Origin: Panulirus ornatus
Lineage: Eukaryota; Arthropoda; Malacostraca; Decapoda; Palinuridae
Assembly (NCBI RefSeq): GCF_036320965.1
Contig: NC_092240.1
Location: forward strand, 16,442,501 to 16,506,500
Reading direction: 5' to 3'
Length of the DNA stretch: 64,000 nucleotides
In this document: one piece after another, positions 46,263 through 57,514 of the stretch
Numbering within the stretch: the first letter of the stretch is position 1
Layout: every line of letters starts with the position of its first letter
Program-made: the position numbers and the translations under genes
Notes under the pieces: generated by a model
What the model saw: the letters and a program-made list of their open reading frames with translations, nothing else
The model's database searches: none
Told to the model about the DNA's origin: nothing

Positions 46263-46300
<38 letters not shown>
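46263..46300. repeat. (TA)n microsatellite
   Basis: About 38 nt of TA repeat between the 5' end of the short element and the T-run of the minus-strand LINE. Confidence 0.95.
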
Positions 46301-46310
<10 letters not shown>

Positions 46311-48395
46311 TTATACTTTGTCGGTCTCCCGCGTTTGCGAGGTAGCGCAAGGAAACAGACGAAAGAAATGACCCAACCCCCCCCACCATACACATGTATA
46401 TACATACGTCAACACACGCAAATATACATACCTACACAGCTTTCCATGGTTTACCCCAGACGCTTCACATGCCCCGATTCAATCCACTGACAGCACGTCA
46501 ACCCCGGTATACCACATCGCTCCAATTCACTCTATTCCTTGCCCTCCTTTCACCCTCCTGCATGTTCAGGCCCCGAACACACAAAATCTTTTTCACTCCA
46601 TCTTTCCACCTCCAATTTGGTCTCCCTCTTCTCCTCGTTCCCTCCACCTCCGACACATATATCCTCTTGGTCAATCTTTCCTCACTCATTCTCTCCATGT
46701 GCCCAAACCACTTCAAAACACCCTCTCCTGCTCTCTCAACCACGCTCTTTTTATTTCCACACATCTCTCTTACCCTTACGTTACTCACTCGATCAAACCA
46801 CCTCACACCACACATTGTCCTCAAACATCTCATTTCCAGCACATCCATCCTCCTGCGCACAACTCTATCCATAGCCCACGCCTCGCAACCATACAACATT
46901 GTTGGAACCACTATTCCTTCAAACATACCCATTTTTGCTTTCCGAGATAATGTTCTCGACTTCCACACATTCTTCAAGGCCCCCAGAATTTTCGCCCCCT
47001 CCCCCACCCTATGATCCACTTCCGCTTCCATGGTTCCATCCGCTGCCAGATCCACTCCCAGATATCTAAAACACTTCACTTCCTCCAGTTTTTCTCCATT
47101 CAAACTCACCTCCCAATTGACTTGACCCTCAACCCTACTGTACCTAATAACCTTGCTCTTATTCACATTTACTCTTAACTTTCTTCTTCCACACACTTTA
47201 CCAAACTCAGTCACCAGCTTCTGCAGTTTCTCACATGAATCAGCCACCAGCGCTGTATCATCAGCGAACAACAACTGACTCACTTCCCAAGCTCTCTCAT
47301 CCCCAACAGACTTCATACTTGCCCCTCTTTCCAAAACTCTTGCATTTACCTCCCTAACAACCCCATCCATAAACAAATTAAACAACCATGCAGACATCAC
47401 ACACCCCTGCCGCAAACCTACATTCACTGAGAACCAATTACTTTCCTCTCTTCCTACACGTACACATGCCTTACATCCTCGATAAAAACTTTTCACTGCT
47501 TCTAACAACTTTCCTTCCACACCATATATTCTTAATACCTTCCACAGAGCATCTCTATCAACTCTAACATATGCCTTCTCCAGATCCATAAATGCTACAT
47601 ACAAATCCATTTGCTTTTCTAAGTATTTCTCACATACATTCTTCAAAGCAAACACCTGATCCACACATCCTCTACCACTTCTGAAACCACACTGCTCTTT
47701 CCCAATCTGATGCTCTGTACATGCCTTCACCCTCTCAATCAATACCCTCCCATATAATTTACCAGGAATACTCAACAAACTCATACCTCTGTAATTTGAG
47801 CACTCACTCTTATCCCCTTTGCCTTTGTACAATGGCACTATGCACGCATTCCGCCAATCCTCAGGCACCTCACCATGAGTCATACATACATTAAATAACC
47901 TTACCAACCAGTCAACAATACAGTCACCCCCTTTTGTGATAAATTCCACTGCAATACCATCCAAACCTGCTGCCTTGCCGGCTTTCATCTTCCGCAAAGC
48001 TTTCACTACCTCTTCTCTGTTTACCAAATCATTTTCCCTAACCCTCTCACTTTGCACACCACCTCGACCAAAACACCCTATATCTGCCACTCTATCATCA
48101 AACACATTCAACAAACCTTCAAAATACTCACTCCATCTCCTTCTCACATCACCACTACTTGTTATCACCTCCCCATTTGCGCCCTTCACTGAAGTTCCCA
48201 TTTGCTCCCTTGTCTTACGCACTTTATTTACCTCCTTCCAGAACATCTTTTTATTCTCCCTAAAATTTAATGATACTCTCTCACCCCAACTCTCATTTGC
48301 CCTTTTTTTCACCTCTTGCACCTTTCTCTTGACCTCCTGTCTCTTTCTTTTATACATCTCCCACTCAATTGCATTTTTTCCCTGCAAAAATCGTC

Positions 48396-48400
<5 letters not shown>
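46301..48400 (-). mobile_element. Young LINE copy, 5'-truncated, intact 629-codon RT frame (short 3'UTR)
   Basis: Read on the minus strand, the copy starts in the linker at GCAGGGAAAAAATGCAATTG, abutting a (TA)n tract, and is open without any stop from 48387 to 46498. It carries all RT blocks including LRQGCVMSAWLF and FADDTALVAD. One residue of motif A differs from the other copies (KAYVRVD instead of KAYDRVD); the first Asp of motif A is kept. The 3' end is the short-form UTR with stem-loop and a T-run (46301-46309 on the + strand), which abuts another (TA)n tract. Both ends therefore lie against (TA)n. Confidence 0.9.

Positions 48401-48472
<72 letters not shown>
48401..48472. repeat. (TA)n microsatellite between two LINE 5' ends
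   Basis: About 72 nt of perfect TA repeat. To its left is the 5' end of a minus-strand copy, to its right the 5' end of a full-length plus-strand copy (head-to-head). Confidence 0.95.
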
Positions 48473-48476
<4 letters not shown>

Positions 48477-51400
48477 CTTATCCCTGGGGATAGGGGAGAA
48501 AGAATACTTCCCACGCATTCCTCACGTGTCATAGAAGGCGACTAAAGGGGATGGGAGCAGGGGGCCAGAAACCTTCCCCTCCTTGTATTTTGACTTTCTA
48601 AAAGGGGAAACAGAAGGAGTCATGTGGGCAGTGCTCATCCTCCTCGAAGGCTCAGATTGGGGTGTCTAAATTTGTGTGGATGTAACCAAGATGAGAAAAA
48701 AGGAGAGGTAGGTAGTATGTTTGAGGAAAGGAACCTGGATGTTTTGGCTCTGCGTGAAAGGAAGCTCAAGGGTAAAGGGGAAGAATGGTTTGGGAATGTC
48801 GTGGGAGTAAAGTTAGGGGTTAGTGAGAGGACAAGAGTAAGGGAAGTAGTAGTAGTACTCCTGAAGCAGGAGTTGTGGGAGTATGTGGTAGTGTAAGAAA
48901 GTAAATTCTGGATTGATATGGGTAAAACTGAAAGTTGATGGAGAGAGATGGGTGATTATTGGTGCATATGCACCTGGGCATGAGAAGAAAGATAATGAGA
49001 GGCAAGTGTTTTAAGAGCAGCTGAATGAGTGTGTTAGTGGTTTTGATGCACAAGACTGGTTATAGTGATGGGTGATTTGAATGCAAAGATGAGTAATGTG
49101 GCAGTTGAGGGAATAATTGGTATACATGGGGTGTTCAGTGTTGTAAATGGAAATGGTGAAGAGCTTGTAGATTTATGTTCTGAAAAAGGACTGGTGATTG
49201 GGAATACCTGGTTTAAAAAGATATACATAAGTATACGTATGTAAATAGGAGAAATGGCCAGAGAGCGTTATTGGATTGCGTGTTAATTGATAGGCGCACG
49301 AAAGAGACTTTTGGATGTTAATGTGCTGAGAGGTGCAACTGGAGGGATGTCTGATCATTATCTTGTGGAGGCGAAGGTGAAGACTTGCAGGGGTTTTCAG
49401 AAAAGAAGAGAGAATGTTGGGGTGAAGAGAGTGGTGAGTGTAAGTGAGCTTGGGAAGGAGATTTGTGTGAGGAAGTACCAGGAGAGACTGAGTACAGAAT
49501 GGAAAAAGGTGAGAACAAAGGAGGCAAGGTGAGTGGGGGAGGAATGGGATGTATTTAGGGAAGCAGTGATGGGTTGCGCAAAAGATGCTTGTGGCATGAG
49601 AAGCGTGGGAGGTGGGTTGATTAGAAAGGATAGTGAGTGGTGGGATGAAGAAGTAAGATTATTAGTGAAAGAGAAGAGAGAGGCATTTGGACGATTTTTG
49701 CAGGGAAAAAATGCAAATGAGTGGGAGATGTATAAAGAAAGAGACAGGAGACATAAAGAAAGAGGCAGGAGGTCAAGAGAAAGGTGCAAGAGGTGAAAAA
49801 GAGGGCAAATGAGAGTTGGAGTGAGAGAGTATCATTAAATTTTAGGGAGAATAAAAAGATGTTTTGGAAGGAGGTAAATAAAGTGCGTAAGACAAGGGAG
49901 CAAATGGGAACTTCAGTGAAGGGGGCTAATGGGGAGGTGATAACAAGTAGTGGTGATGTGAGAAGGAGATGGAGTGAGTATTTTGAAGGTTTGTTGAATG
50001 TGTTTGATGATAGAGTGGCAGATATAGGGTGTTTTGGTCGAGTTGGTGTGCAAAGTTAGAGGGTTAGGGAAAATGATTTGGTAAACATAGAAGAGGTAGT
50101 AAAAGCTTTGTGGAAGATGAAAGCCGGCAGGGCAGCAGGTTTGGATGGTATTGCAGTGGAATTTATTAAAAAAGGGGGTGACTGTATTGTTGACTGGTTG
50201 GTAACGTTATTTAATGTATGTATGATTCATGGTGAGGTGCCTGAGGATTGGCGGAATGCGTGCATAGTGCCATTGTACAAAGGCAAAGGGGATAAGAGTG
50301 AGTGCTCAAATTACAGAGGTATAAGTTTGTTGAGTATTCCTGGTAAATTATATGGGAGGGTATTGATTGAGAGGGTGAAGGCATGTACAGAGCATCAGAT
50401 TGGGGAAGAGCAGTGTGGTTTCAGAAGTTGTAGAGGATGTGTGGATCAGGTGTTTGCTTTGAAGAATGTATGTGAGATATGCTTAGAAAAGCAAATGGAT
50501 TTGTATGTAGCATTTATGGATCTGGAGAAGGCATATGATAGAGTTGATAGAGATGCTCTGTGGAAGGTATAAAAATATATGGTGTGGGAGGCAAGTTGTT
50601 AGAAGCAGTGAAAAGTTTTTATCGAGGATGTAAGGCATGTGTACGTGTAAGAAGAGAGGAAAGTGATTGGTTCTCAGTGAATGTAGGTTTGCGGCAGGGG
50701 TGTGTGATGTCTCCATGGTTGTTTAATTTGTTTATGGATGGGGTTGTTAGGGAGGTGCATGCAAGAGTTTTGGAAAGAGGGGCAAGTATGCAGTCTGTTA
50801 TGGATGAGAGAGCTTGGGAAGTGAGTCAGTTGTTGTTTGCTGATGATACAGCGCTGGTGGCTGATTCATGTGAGAAACTGCAGAAGCTGGTGACTGAGTT
50901 TGGTAAAGTGTGTGAAAGAAGAAAGTTAAGAGTGAATGTGAATAAGAGCAAGGTATTTAGGTACAGTAGGGTTGAGGGTCAAGTCAATTGGGAGGTAAGT
51001 TTGAATGGAGAAAAACTGGAGGAAGTAAAGTGTTTTAGATATCTGGGAGTGGATCTGGCAGCAGATGGAAGCGGAAGTGAATCATGGGGGGGGGGGTGAA
51101 AATTCTGGGAGCCTTGAAGAATGTTTGGAAGTCGAGAACATTATCTCGGAAAGCAAAAATGGGTATGTTTGAAGGAATAGTAGTTCCAACAATGTTGTAT
51201 GGTTGCGAGGCGTGGGCTATGGATAGAGTTGTGCAGAGGAGGGTGGATGTGCTGGAAATGAGATGTTTGAGGACAATATGTGGCGTGAGGTGGTTTGGTT
51301 GAGTAAGCAATGTAAGTGTGAGAGAGATGTTTGGAAATAAAAAGAGTGTGGTTGAGAGAGCAGAAGAGGGTGTTTTAAAATGGTTTGGGCACATGGAGAG

Positions 51401-52024
51401 AATGAGTGAGGAAAGATTGACCAAGAGGATATATGTGTCGGAGGTGGAGGGAACGAGGAGAAGTGGGAGACCAAATTGGAGGTGGAAAGATGGAGTGAAA
51501 AAGATTTTGAGTGATCGGAGCCTGAACATGCAGGAGGGTGAAAGGCGTGCAAGGAATAGAGTGAATTGGAACGATGTGGTATACCTGGGTCAACATGCTG
51601 TCAGTGGGTTGAACCAGGGCTTATGAAGCGTCTGGGGCAAACCATGGAAAGTTGTGTGGGGCCTGGATGTGGAAAGGGAGCTCAGCTAGAGACTGAGTGT
51701 GAACGAATGGGGCCTTTGTTGTCTTTTCCTAGCGCTACCTCGCACACATGAGGGGGGAGGGGGATGTTATTCCATGTGTGGCGAAGTGGCGATGGGAATA
51801 GATAAAGGCAGACAGTATGAATTATGCACATGTGTATATATGTATATGTCTGTGTGTGTATATACATGTGTACATTGAGATGTATAGGTATGTATATTTG
51901 CGCGTGTGGACGTGTATGTATATATATGTGTATGTGGGTGGGTTGGGCCATTCTTTCGTCTGTTTCCTTGCGCTACCTCACTAACGCGGGAGACAGCGAC
52001 AAAGCAAAATGAATAAATAAATAT
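48477..52024 (+). mobile_element. Full-length LINE copy, frameshifted (long 3'UTR)
   Basis: The copy starts with the same 5' sequence as the copy at 40942 (ATCCCTGGGGATAGGGGAG), right after a (TA)n tract, and ends with the long 3'UTR and an AAATGAATAAATAAAT tail. The same endonuclease and RT blocks are present (MFEERNLDVLAL near 48720, FADD near 50840), but the reading frame is broken into at least eight pieces. Breaks include a shift near 48890, TGG/GAG stops, a 1-nt loss near 49530, a short duplication of an AAAGAAAGAGACAGGAGR-like piece near 49735-49775, and a G-run change near 51085. It is full length but dead. A minus-strand LINE starts immediately after its tail. Confidence 0.88.
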
Positions 52025-52167
52025 TATACTTCGTCGCTGTCTCCCACGATAGCAAGGTATCGCAAGGAAACAGACGAAAGAATGGCCCAGCCCACCCACA
52101 TACACTTGCATATGCATACACGTCCACACATGCACATAGACATACCTATACATTTCAACGTATACAC

Positions 52168-52224
<57 letters not shown>

Positions 52225-53893
52225 CATATACATATATACACGTACATAATTCATGCTTGCTGCCTTTATTCATTCCCGTCACCACCCCGCCTAACATAAA
52301 ATGACAACCCCCGCACGCGCGCAAGGTAGCGCCAGGAAAAGACAATAAAGGCCACATTCGTTCACACTCAGTCTCTAGCTGTCTTATATAATGCACTGAA
52401 ACCACAGCTCCCTTTCCACTTTCAGGCCTCACAAAACTTTCCATGGTTTACCCCAGACGCTTCACATGTCCTGGTTCAATCCATTGACAGCACATGGACC
52501 CCGGTATACCACATCCTTCCAATTCACTCTATTCCTTGCACGCCTGTCACCCTACTGCTTGTTCAGGCCCTGATTGCTCAAAATCCTTTTCACTCCATCT
52601 TTTCACTTCCAATTTGGTCTCCCACTTCTCCTTGTTCCCTCCACCTCTGACACATATATCCTCTTTGTCAATCTTTCCTATTTCATTCTCTCCATGTGAC
52701 CGAACCATTTCAATACACCCTCTTGTGCTCTCTGAACCACACTAGAACTTTCTCCCACTCCCCCACCCTATGATTCACCTCTGCTTCCATGGTTCCATCC
52801 GATTCCAAATCCACTCCCAGATATGTAAAACATTTCACTTCCTCCAGATTTTCTCCATTCAAACTTACCTCCCAATTGACTTGTCCCTCAACCGCACTGT
52901 ACCCAATAACCTTGCTCTTTTTCACATTTACTCTCAGCTTTCTTCTTTCACACACTTTACCAAACTCAGTCACTAACTTCTGCAGTTTCTCACCCGAATC
53001 AGCCACCAGCACTGTATTATCGGCGAACAACAACTGACTCACTTCCCAAGCCCTCTCATCCACAACAGACTGTATACTTACCCCTCCCTCCAAAACTCTT
53101 GCATTCACCTCCCTAACAACCCCATCCCTAAACAAATTACACAACCATGGAGACATCACACACCCCTGCCGCAAACTGACATTCACTGAGAACCAATCAC
53201 TTTCCTCTCTTCTTACTCGTACACATGCCTTACATCTTTGAATAAAACTTTGCACTGCTTCTAACAACTTGCCTCCCACACCATATACTCTTAATACCTT
53301 CCACAGAGCATCTCTATCAACTCCATCATATGCCTTCTCCAGATCCATAAATGCTACATACAAATCCATTTGTTTTTCTAAGTATTTTTCGCATACATCC
53401 TTCAAAGCAAACACCTGATCCACATCCTCTACCACTTCTGAATCTACACTGCTCTTCCCCAAGCTGATGCTCTGTACATGCCTTTACCCTCTCAATCAGT
53501 ACCCTCTCATATAATTTCCCAGGAATACTCGGCAAACTTATACCTCTGTAATTTGAACACTCACCTTTATCTCCTTTGCCTTTGTACAGTGGCACTATGC
53601 ATGCATTCCACGAATCATCAGGCACTTCACCATTAGCCATATATATATTGAATATCCTCACCAACTAGTCAACAGCACAGTCACCCTCTTTTTTAATTAA
53701 TTCCTCTGCAATACCATCCAAACCCGCCGCCTTGCCTGCTTTCATCTTCTGCAAAGCTTTCACTACCTTTTTTCTGCTTACCAAACCATTCTCCCTGACC
53801 CTCTCACTTCGCACACCACCTAGACCCAAACACCTTATATCTGCCACTCTATCATCTAACACATTCAAAATATCTTCAAAATACTCACTCCAT
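52025..53893 (-). mobile_element. LINE copy with internal deletion (long 3'UTR)
   Basis: Minus strand: long 3'UTR with an internal TA tract (52168-52220), partial C-terminal domain, a deletion of about 400 nt near 52740, then RT (53462-52710; AFMDLEKAYDGVDRD, LRQGCVMSPWLC, FADNTVLVAD) back to the linker near 53893. FADD is FADN here, so the active site is damaged. Tail to tail with the full-length copy ending at 52024. Confidence 0.85.
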
Positions 53894-54488
53894 GAGTAAC
53901 TTTTTGGGATCGTCTGAATTTTTTTTAGTGCCCAAGTGTATTATGGAATTACCTTCTGTAGGTCAGTACACAAAAAATACCTACAATGAACAGAAATTAA
54001 GTGACATTGAAGATAATTCACAGCTTCTAAGTGAAGTTGTGTGAGGTCACATTGGTATAATGTTAGTTTTTGCATTATGTATCATTAGGTTGAGTTTTTA
54101 CATTATTTAACTGATATTTTCCAAGATCTTCATATTCCTTTCACTTCAGTAATTTATTATTGCAGGTTGAGTTTTTGCATTATTTAACCCCACATTTTCC
54201 TTGATCTTCATGATCCTCTCCTTTTTAGCGTGTGTTTGGTTTATAAGAAAAATACTGATTCTGTTGGTGTGATCTGTCTTTCATTTCATAATACCACCCA
54301 GAATTTAATTTCATTTATATGTGCGTAAGATACCTAACTATACTATGATTTAGTAGTACTTTTAACATTATCCTTATAGACATTCTGTGCTGTTGGAAAG
54401 ATATTCTCTAGATGTATGATCTCCTGCTGTGTTTGAAAAACATTGTCTTCTTTGAAGTAAGTTATTTATAAACTTATTTATCTTTCAG
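53894..54488. other. End of TM9SF3 intron 1, no recognised repeat
   Basis: AT-rich intron of about 0.6 kb leading to the exon 2 acceptor. It contains two similar pieces around TGAGTTTTTGCATTATTTAA (54090 and 54168). Nothing coding seen. Confidence 0.55.
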
Positions 54489-54684
54489 TATAAGGATTTC
54501 GAAGAGGTAGTATTATGGATGAACACAGTGGGACCATACCACAATCGACAAGAGACATATTCCTATTTCTCGCTGCCATTTTGTGTGGGTCCCAAAGGAA
54601 AGATATCCCATTATCATGAGACTTTAGGAGAGGCATTGCAGGGGGTTGAGCTTGAATTTTCTGGTCTGGACATAGACTTCAAAA
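54489..54684 (+). CDS. TM9SF3: TM9SF3 coding exon 2: conserved lumenal N-terminal block
   Basis: After a TTTCAG acceptor the exon reads [20 protein letters not shown] and continues through [19 protein letters not shown], the [16 protein letters not shown] block and DIDFK. These are the most conserved lumenal blocks of TM9SF3, nearly identical to the vertebrate protein. The donor is AAAA|GTGAGT at 54684/54685, leaving one base of a codon (phase 1). The exon encodes 65 residues plus one base. It sits between a minus-strand LINE ending near 53893 and an old plus-strand LINE fragment starting near 54880. Its very high protein conservation contrasts with the decayed DNA around it, so the gene is under constraint. 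Confidence 0.96.
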
Positions 54685-54879
54685 GTGAGTTTAACTTCAT
54701 TGATTTATATAGTATTGTTTATTATATAATAAGATATTTTATAGTGTACTGAATATAAAAAGTATGATACATATGTTTAAGGATTGATTATTGTTTATGT
54801 TTGCCTTCTTTGGAAGCACAGAATTACAAAAACATACCTCAGTAATCTTTGCAGAATGATTGATAGGCCTTAACTACCT

Positions 54880-55390
54880 CAGAGGTGTTTGGAGAGGTTG
54901 ACAAAGAGGATGTATGTGTCAGAAGTGGAGGGGACAAGGTGAAGGGGGGACCAAAGTGGAGATGGAAGGATGGGGTGAAAAGGATTTTTAGCAAAGAGGA
55001 TGTATGAGTCAGAGGCAGAGGGGACAAGGAGAAGGGGGAGACCAAGTTGGAGATGTAAGGATGAAGTGAAAAAGATTTTAAGTGCTAAGGGCATGAACAA
55101 GCAGGAGGGCGAAAGACATACAAGGGATAGAGTGAATTGGAGTGATGTGATGCACACTGGACATCATGTAGTCAGTGGACTGAACCAGGACATATGAGGA
55201 ACCTGTGCATATGTATAAGCTGGGAAAACCACAGAAATATCTTTGGGGTTTGGTTGTGAATGGTGGCTATGGTTTCGGTGCAATACACATGACAGCTATA
55301 GAATGGATGTGAGTGAATGAGGCTTTACTTTACCTGTTCTTGTCACTTCCTCACTATTGCAGGAAGTGATGAGCAGGCTTGAAAAGAAAT
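54880..55390 (+). mobile_element. Old LINE 3' fragment with a 90-nt tandem duplication
   Basis: C-terminal-domain sequence (TTGACAAAGAGGATGTATGT, GTCAGAAGTGGAGG) followed by a long-type 3'UTR (TGGTTTCGGTGCAATACACA). The block starting CAAAGAGGATGTATG is present twice, at 54902 and 54992, a period of 90 nt. It lies in intron 2 in sense orientation. Confidence 0.78.
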
Positions 55391-55406
55391 TTATATATAT
55401 ATATAT

Positions 55407-56038
55407 AGATAGCCCCAGGAAAACAGACAAAAAGGCCACATTAGTTCACACTCAGTCTGTAGCTGTCTTGTGTAATGCACCGAAACTACAGCTCCCTATC
55501 CACATCCAGGGCCCACAAAGCTTTTCATGTTGTACCCCAGATGCTTCACATGTCCTGGTTCAGTCTATTGACAGCACGTTGACTCTGGTATACCTCATTG
55601 TTCCAATTCACTCTATTCCTTACACACCTCTCATCCTCCTGTTTGTTCAGGCTATGATCGATCAAAATCTTTTTCACTTCATCCTTCCACCTTCAGTTTG
55701 GTCTCCCGCTTCTCCTTGTTCCCTCCACCTCTGACACATATATCCTCTTTGTCAATCTTTCCTCGCTCATTCTCTCCATATGACCAAACCTTTTCAACAT
55801 ACCCTCTTCTGCTCTCTCAACCACACACTTTTTATTTCCACACATCTCTCTTACCCTTTCATTATTTACTTGATCAAACCACCTCACACCACATATTGTC
55901 CTCAAGCATTTTATTTCCAACACATCCACCCTCCTCCGAACAACCAATCTATAGCTCATATAACATTGTTGGAACTACTATTCCTTCAAACATACCCATT
56001 TTTGCCCTCCAAGATAACGTTCTCCCCTTCCTCACATA
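55407..56038 (-). mobile_element. LINE 3' fragment, minus strand
   Basis: Starts with the deleted 3'UTR form (CCCCAGGAAAACAGAC, GGCCACATTAGTTCACACTC), then C-terminal domain with an open frame 55959-55693 (VVRRRVDVLEIKCLRTICGV, LKRFGHMERMSEERLTKRIY). 5' truncation near 56038. A short TA tract precedes it at 55391-55404. Confidence 0.82.
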
Positions 56039-56336
56039 GAAAGGAATTATTGCAAACAGTTACTTTTTATTCCTTGCCGTGGTGCTTTTAGAAAAAGGTA
56101 GTGAATAAGGAGTTATAGTTAGAGAGGGAAGATGAATTAACTTTTTTTTTAGCTTGACATAAAAGTTGTTATTCTTTTTTACCAGAGTACTTCAGGTGGT
56201 TATGTCCTTTAGAGGAATTCAGTTATGTGAATTAATGTTTTAGTATGTGGATTTTTGCATGATATGGGAATTAATGATTTAGCACATAGATAATTGCATA
56301 TGTATATTGATAAGAATTTGCATTTGTCTATTTCAG

Positions 56337-56459
56337 CTGATGTTGCAAAGACTCCATACTGTGAGGTTGAGCTGAATGAGGTTCGCTTAAAAACATTTGT
56401 GTATGCGGTGAAGAACCATTACTGGTACCAGATGTATATTGATGACTTGCCTATTTGGG
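56337..56459 (+). CDS. TM9SF3: TM9SF3 coding exon 3: lumenal domain, YWYQMYIDDLP block
   Basis: The acceptor is TATTTCAG at 56336. Joined to the last base of exon 2 it reads T-DVAKTPYCEVELNEVRLK and then TFVYAVKNHYWYQMYIDDLP followed by IWG. The NHYWYQMYIDDLPIWG block is a hallmark of TM9SF3-type nonaspanins. The donor is TGGG|GTATGT at 56459/56460, again leaving one base (phase 1), which completes the glycine codon with exon 4. Length is 123 nt. The exon is too short and too open at both ends to show as a long reading frame on its own; it is identified by homology and by phase agreement with its neighbours. Confidence 0.95.
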
Positions 56460-56772
56460 GTATGTGCTTATGAATGTTTTTGGTGTACAGCAAAAATTTT
56501 GGCTTTACAAATTTTTCTGTAATTATGCTGCTCTTGTTAACTGAAGGTAACCTTAAGTGAAATAGAATGATCAAAGCCTTTCTATGAAATATGGTTTTGG
56601 AAACACCTTTTGAAGTGAAGAATGGCATGATGAATTTATTACTGCAAAGACTTAATCTGAGTTGTAATGGTGTTGAGGCATATATCGTTTGAAATATGCT
56701 TGATCCAACTTTAAGCTGGTTGTTCTTAATATTTGATGACAAGTTTGGGGGGTTGAGGTCCTGTTTACATTC
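56460..56772. other. Start of TM9SF3 intron 3, no recognised feature
   Basis: About 310 nt of intron with nothing recognised. Confidence 0.55.
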
Positions 56773-57020
56773 AGGAATGTGTGGAATGAGGATAAGTCAT
56801 GGTGTTTGAAAATATATCATTCCCAACAGTGTTGTGTGGATGGGAAAGAAAGGAAGATGGACATACTGGCAGTAAAATTCCTGGGGACGCTGTGTGGTGT
56901 GATGCAGGTAGATTGCATAAGGAATGACAGTGTAAGAGAGTATGGTAGTGAGTGGAGTATGATTGAGAAAACTGACTAGAGTGTGCTGAAATGGTTTGGA
57001 GAGGAAAAGGATGAACAAGA
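56773..57020 (+). mobile_element. Old LINE C-terminal-domain fragment
   Basis: GGAATGTGTGGAATGAGGAT, CCCAACAGTGTTGTGTGGAT and GTGCTGAAATGGTTTGGAGA follow the LINE order; strongly diverged, with indels. Confidence 0.65.
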
Positions 57021-57029
57021 CTGCTATGA

Positions 57030-57495
57030 TCACCCCAAATAGGGAAGTGACTTCGATTACAAGTAATTGAATACCCTTTGTCTCACTTCCATGAGCAATG
57101 GGGTCTAGACCAGTCACATCCCATCAGGCTCACATTACCAGTAGCTAGCATTTTACAGAACCTAACTGTCAAACGTGGAGGTATATGAACATGAATATAG
57201 TGCATACGAAGGTGCACTTTCATAAAACACATAACACCCTCCAACAGCCAGGAATTGAACCCAGGACCTTTGCGTGGTAGTCGGGGATGCTAACCGCTTG
57301 GCTGTGATTGCCCCTAATAGGGAAATGATTTCGATTACAAGTAATCGAATACATTTCGTCTCACATCCTTAAGCAACTGGGTCTAGACCAGTCACATCCC
57401 ATCATCCTCACAGTACCAGTAGCTAGCATTTTACAGAACCTAACTGTCAAGTGCAGAGGTGTAGGAACACAAATATAGTGCATATGAATGCACTT
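57030..57495 (-). mobile_element. Dimeric tRNA-derived SINE
   Basis: On the minus strand the order is body - tRNA head - body. The head at 57241-57313 has GGGGCAATCACAGCCAAGCG (5' end and A box AGCCAAGCGGTTAGCA) and B box GGTTCAATTCC (57251-57261 on the + strand). The two bodies, 57034-57232 and 57311-57495, share GATTACAAGTAATYGAATAC, GGTCTAGACCAGTCACATCC, AGTAGCTAGCATTTTACAGA and ACCTAACTGTCAA, roughly 85% alike by eye. The left monomer (57034-57313) is complete and the right one lacks a head. Confidence 0.8.
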
Positions 57496-57514
57496 GGGAA
57501 ATTGTGTTTCATTT

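Noticed and set aside
57241..57313. Functional tRNA on the minus strand
   Set aside because: A and B boxes are present but the acceptor and anticodon stems do not pair properly, and it sits inside a repeat body.
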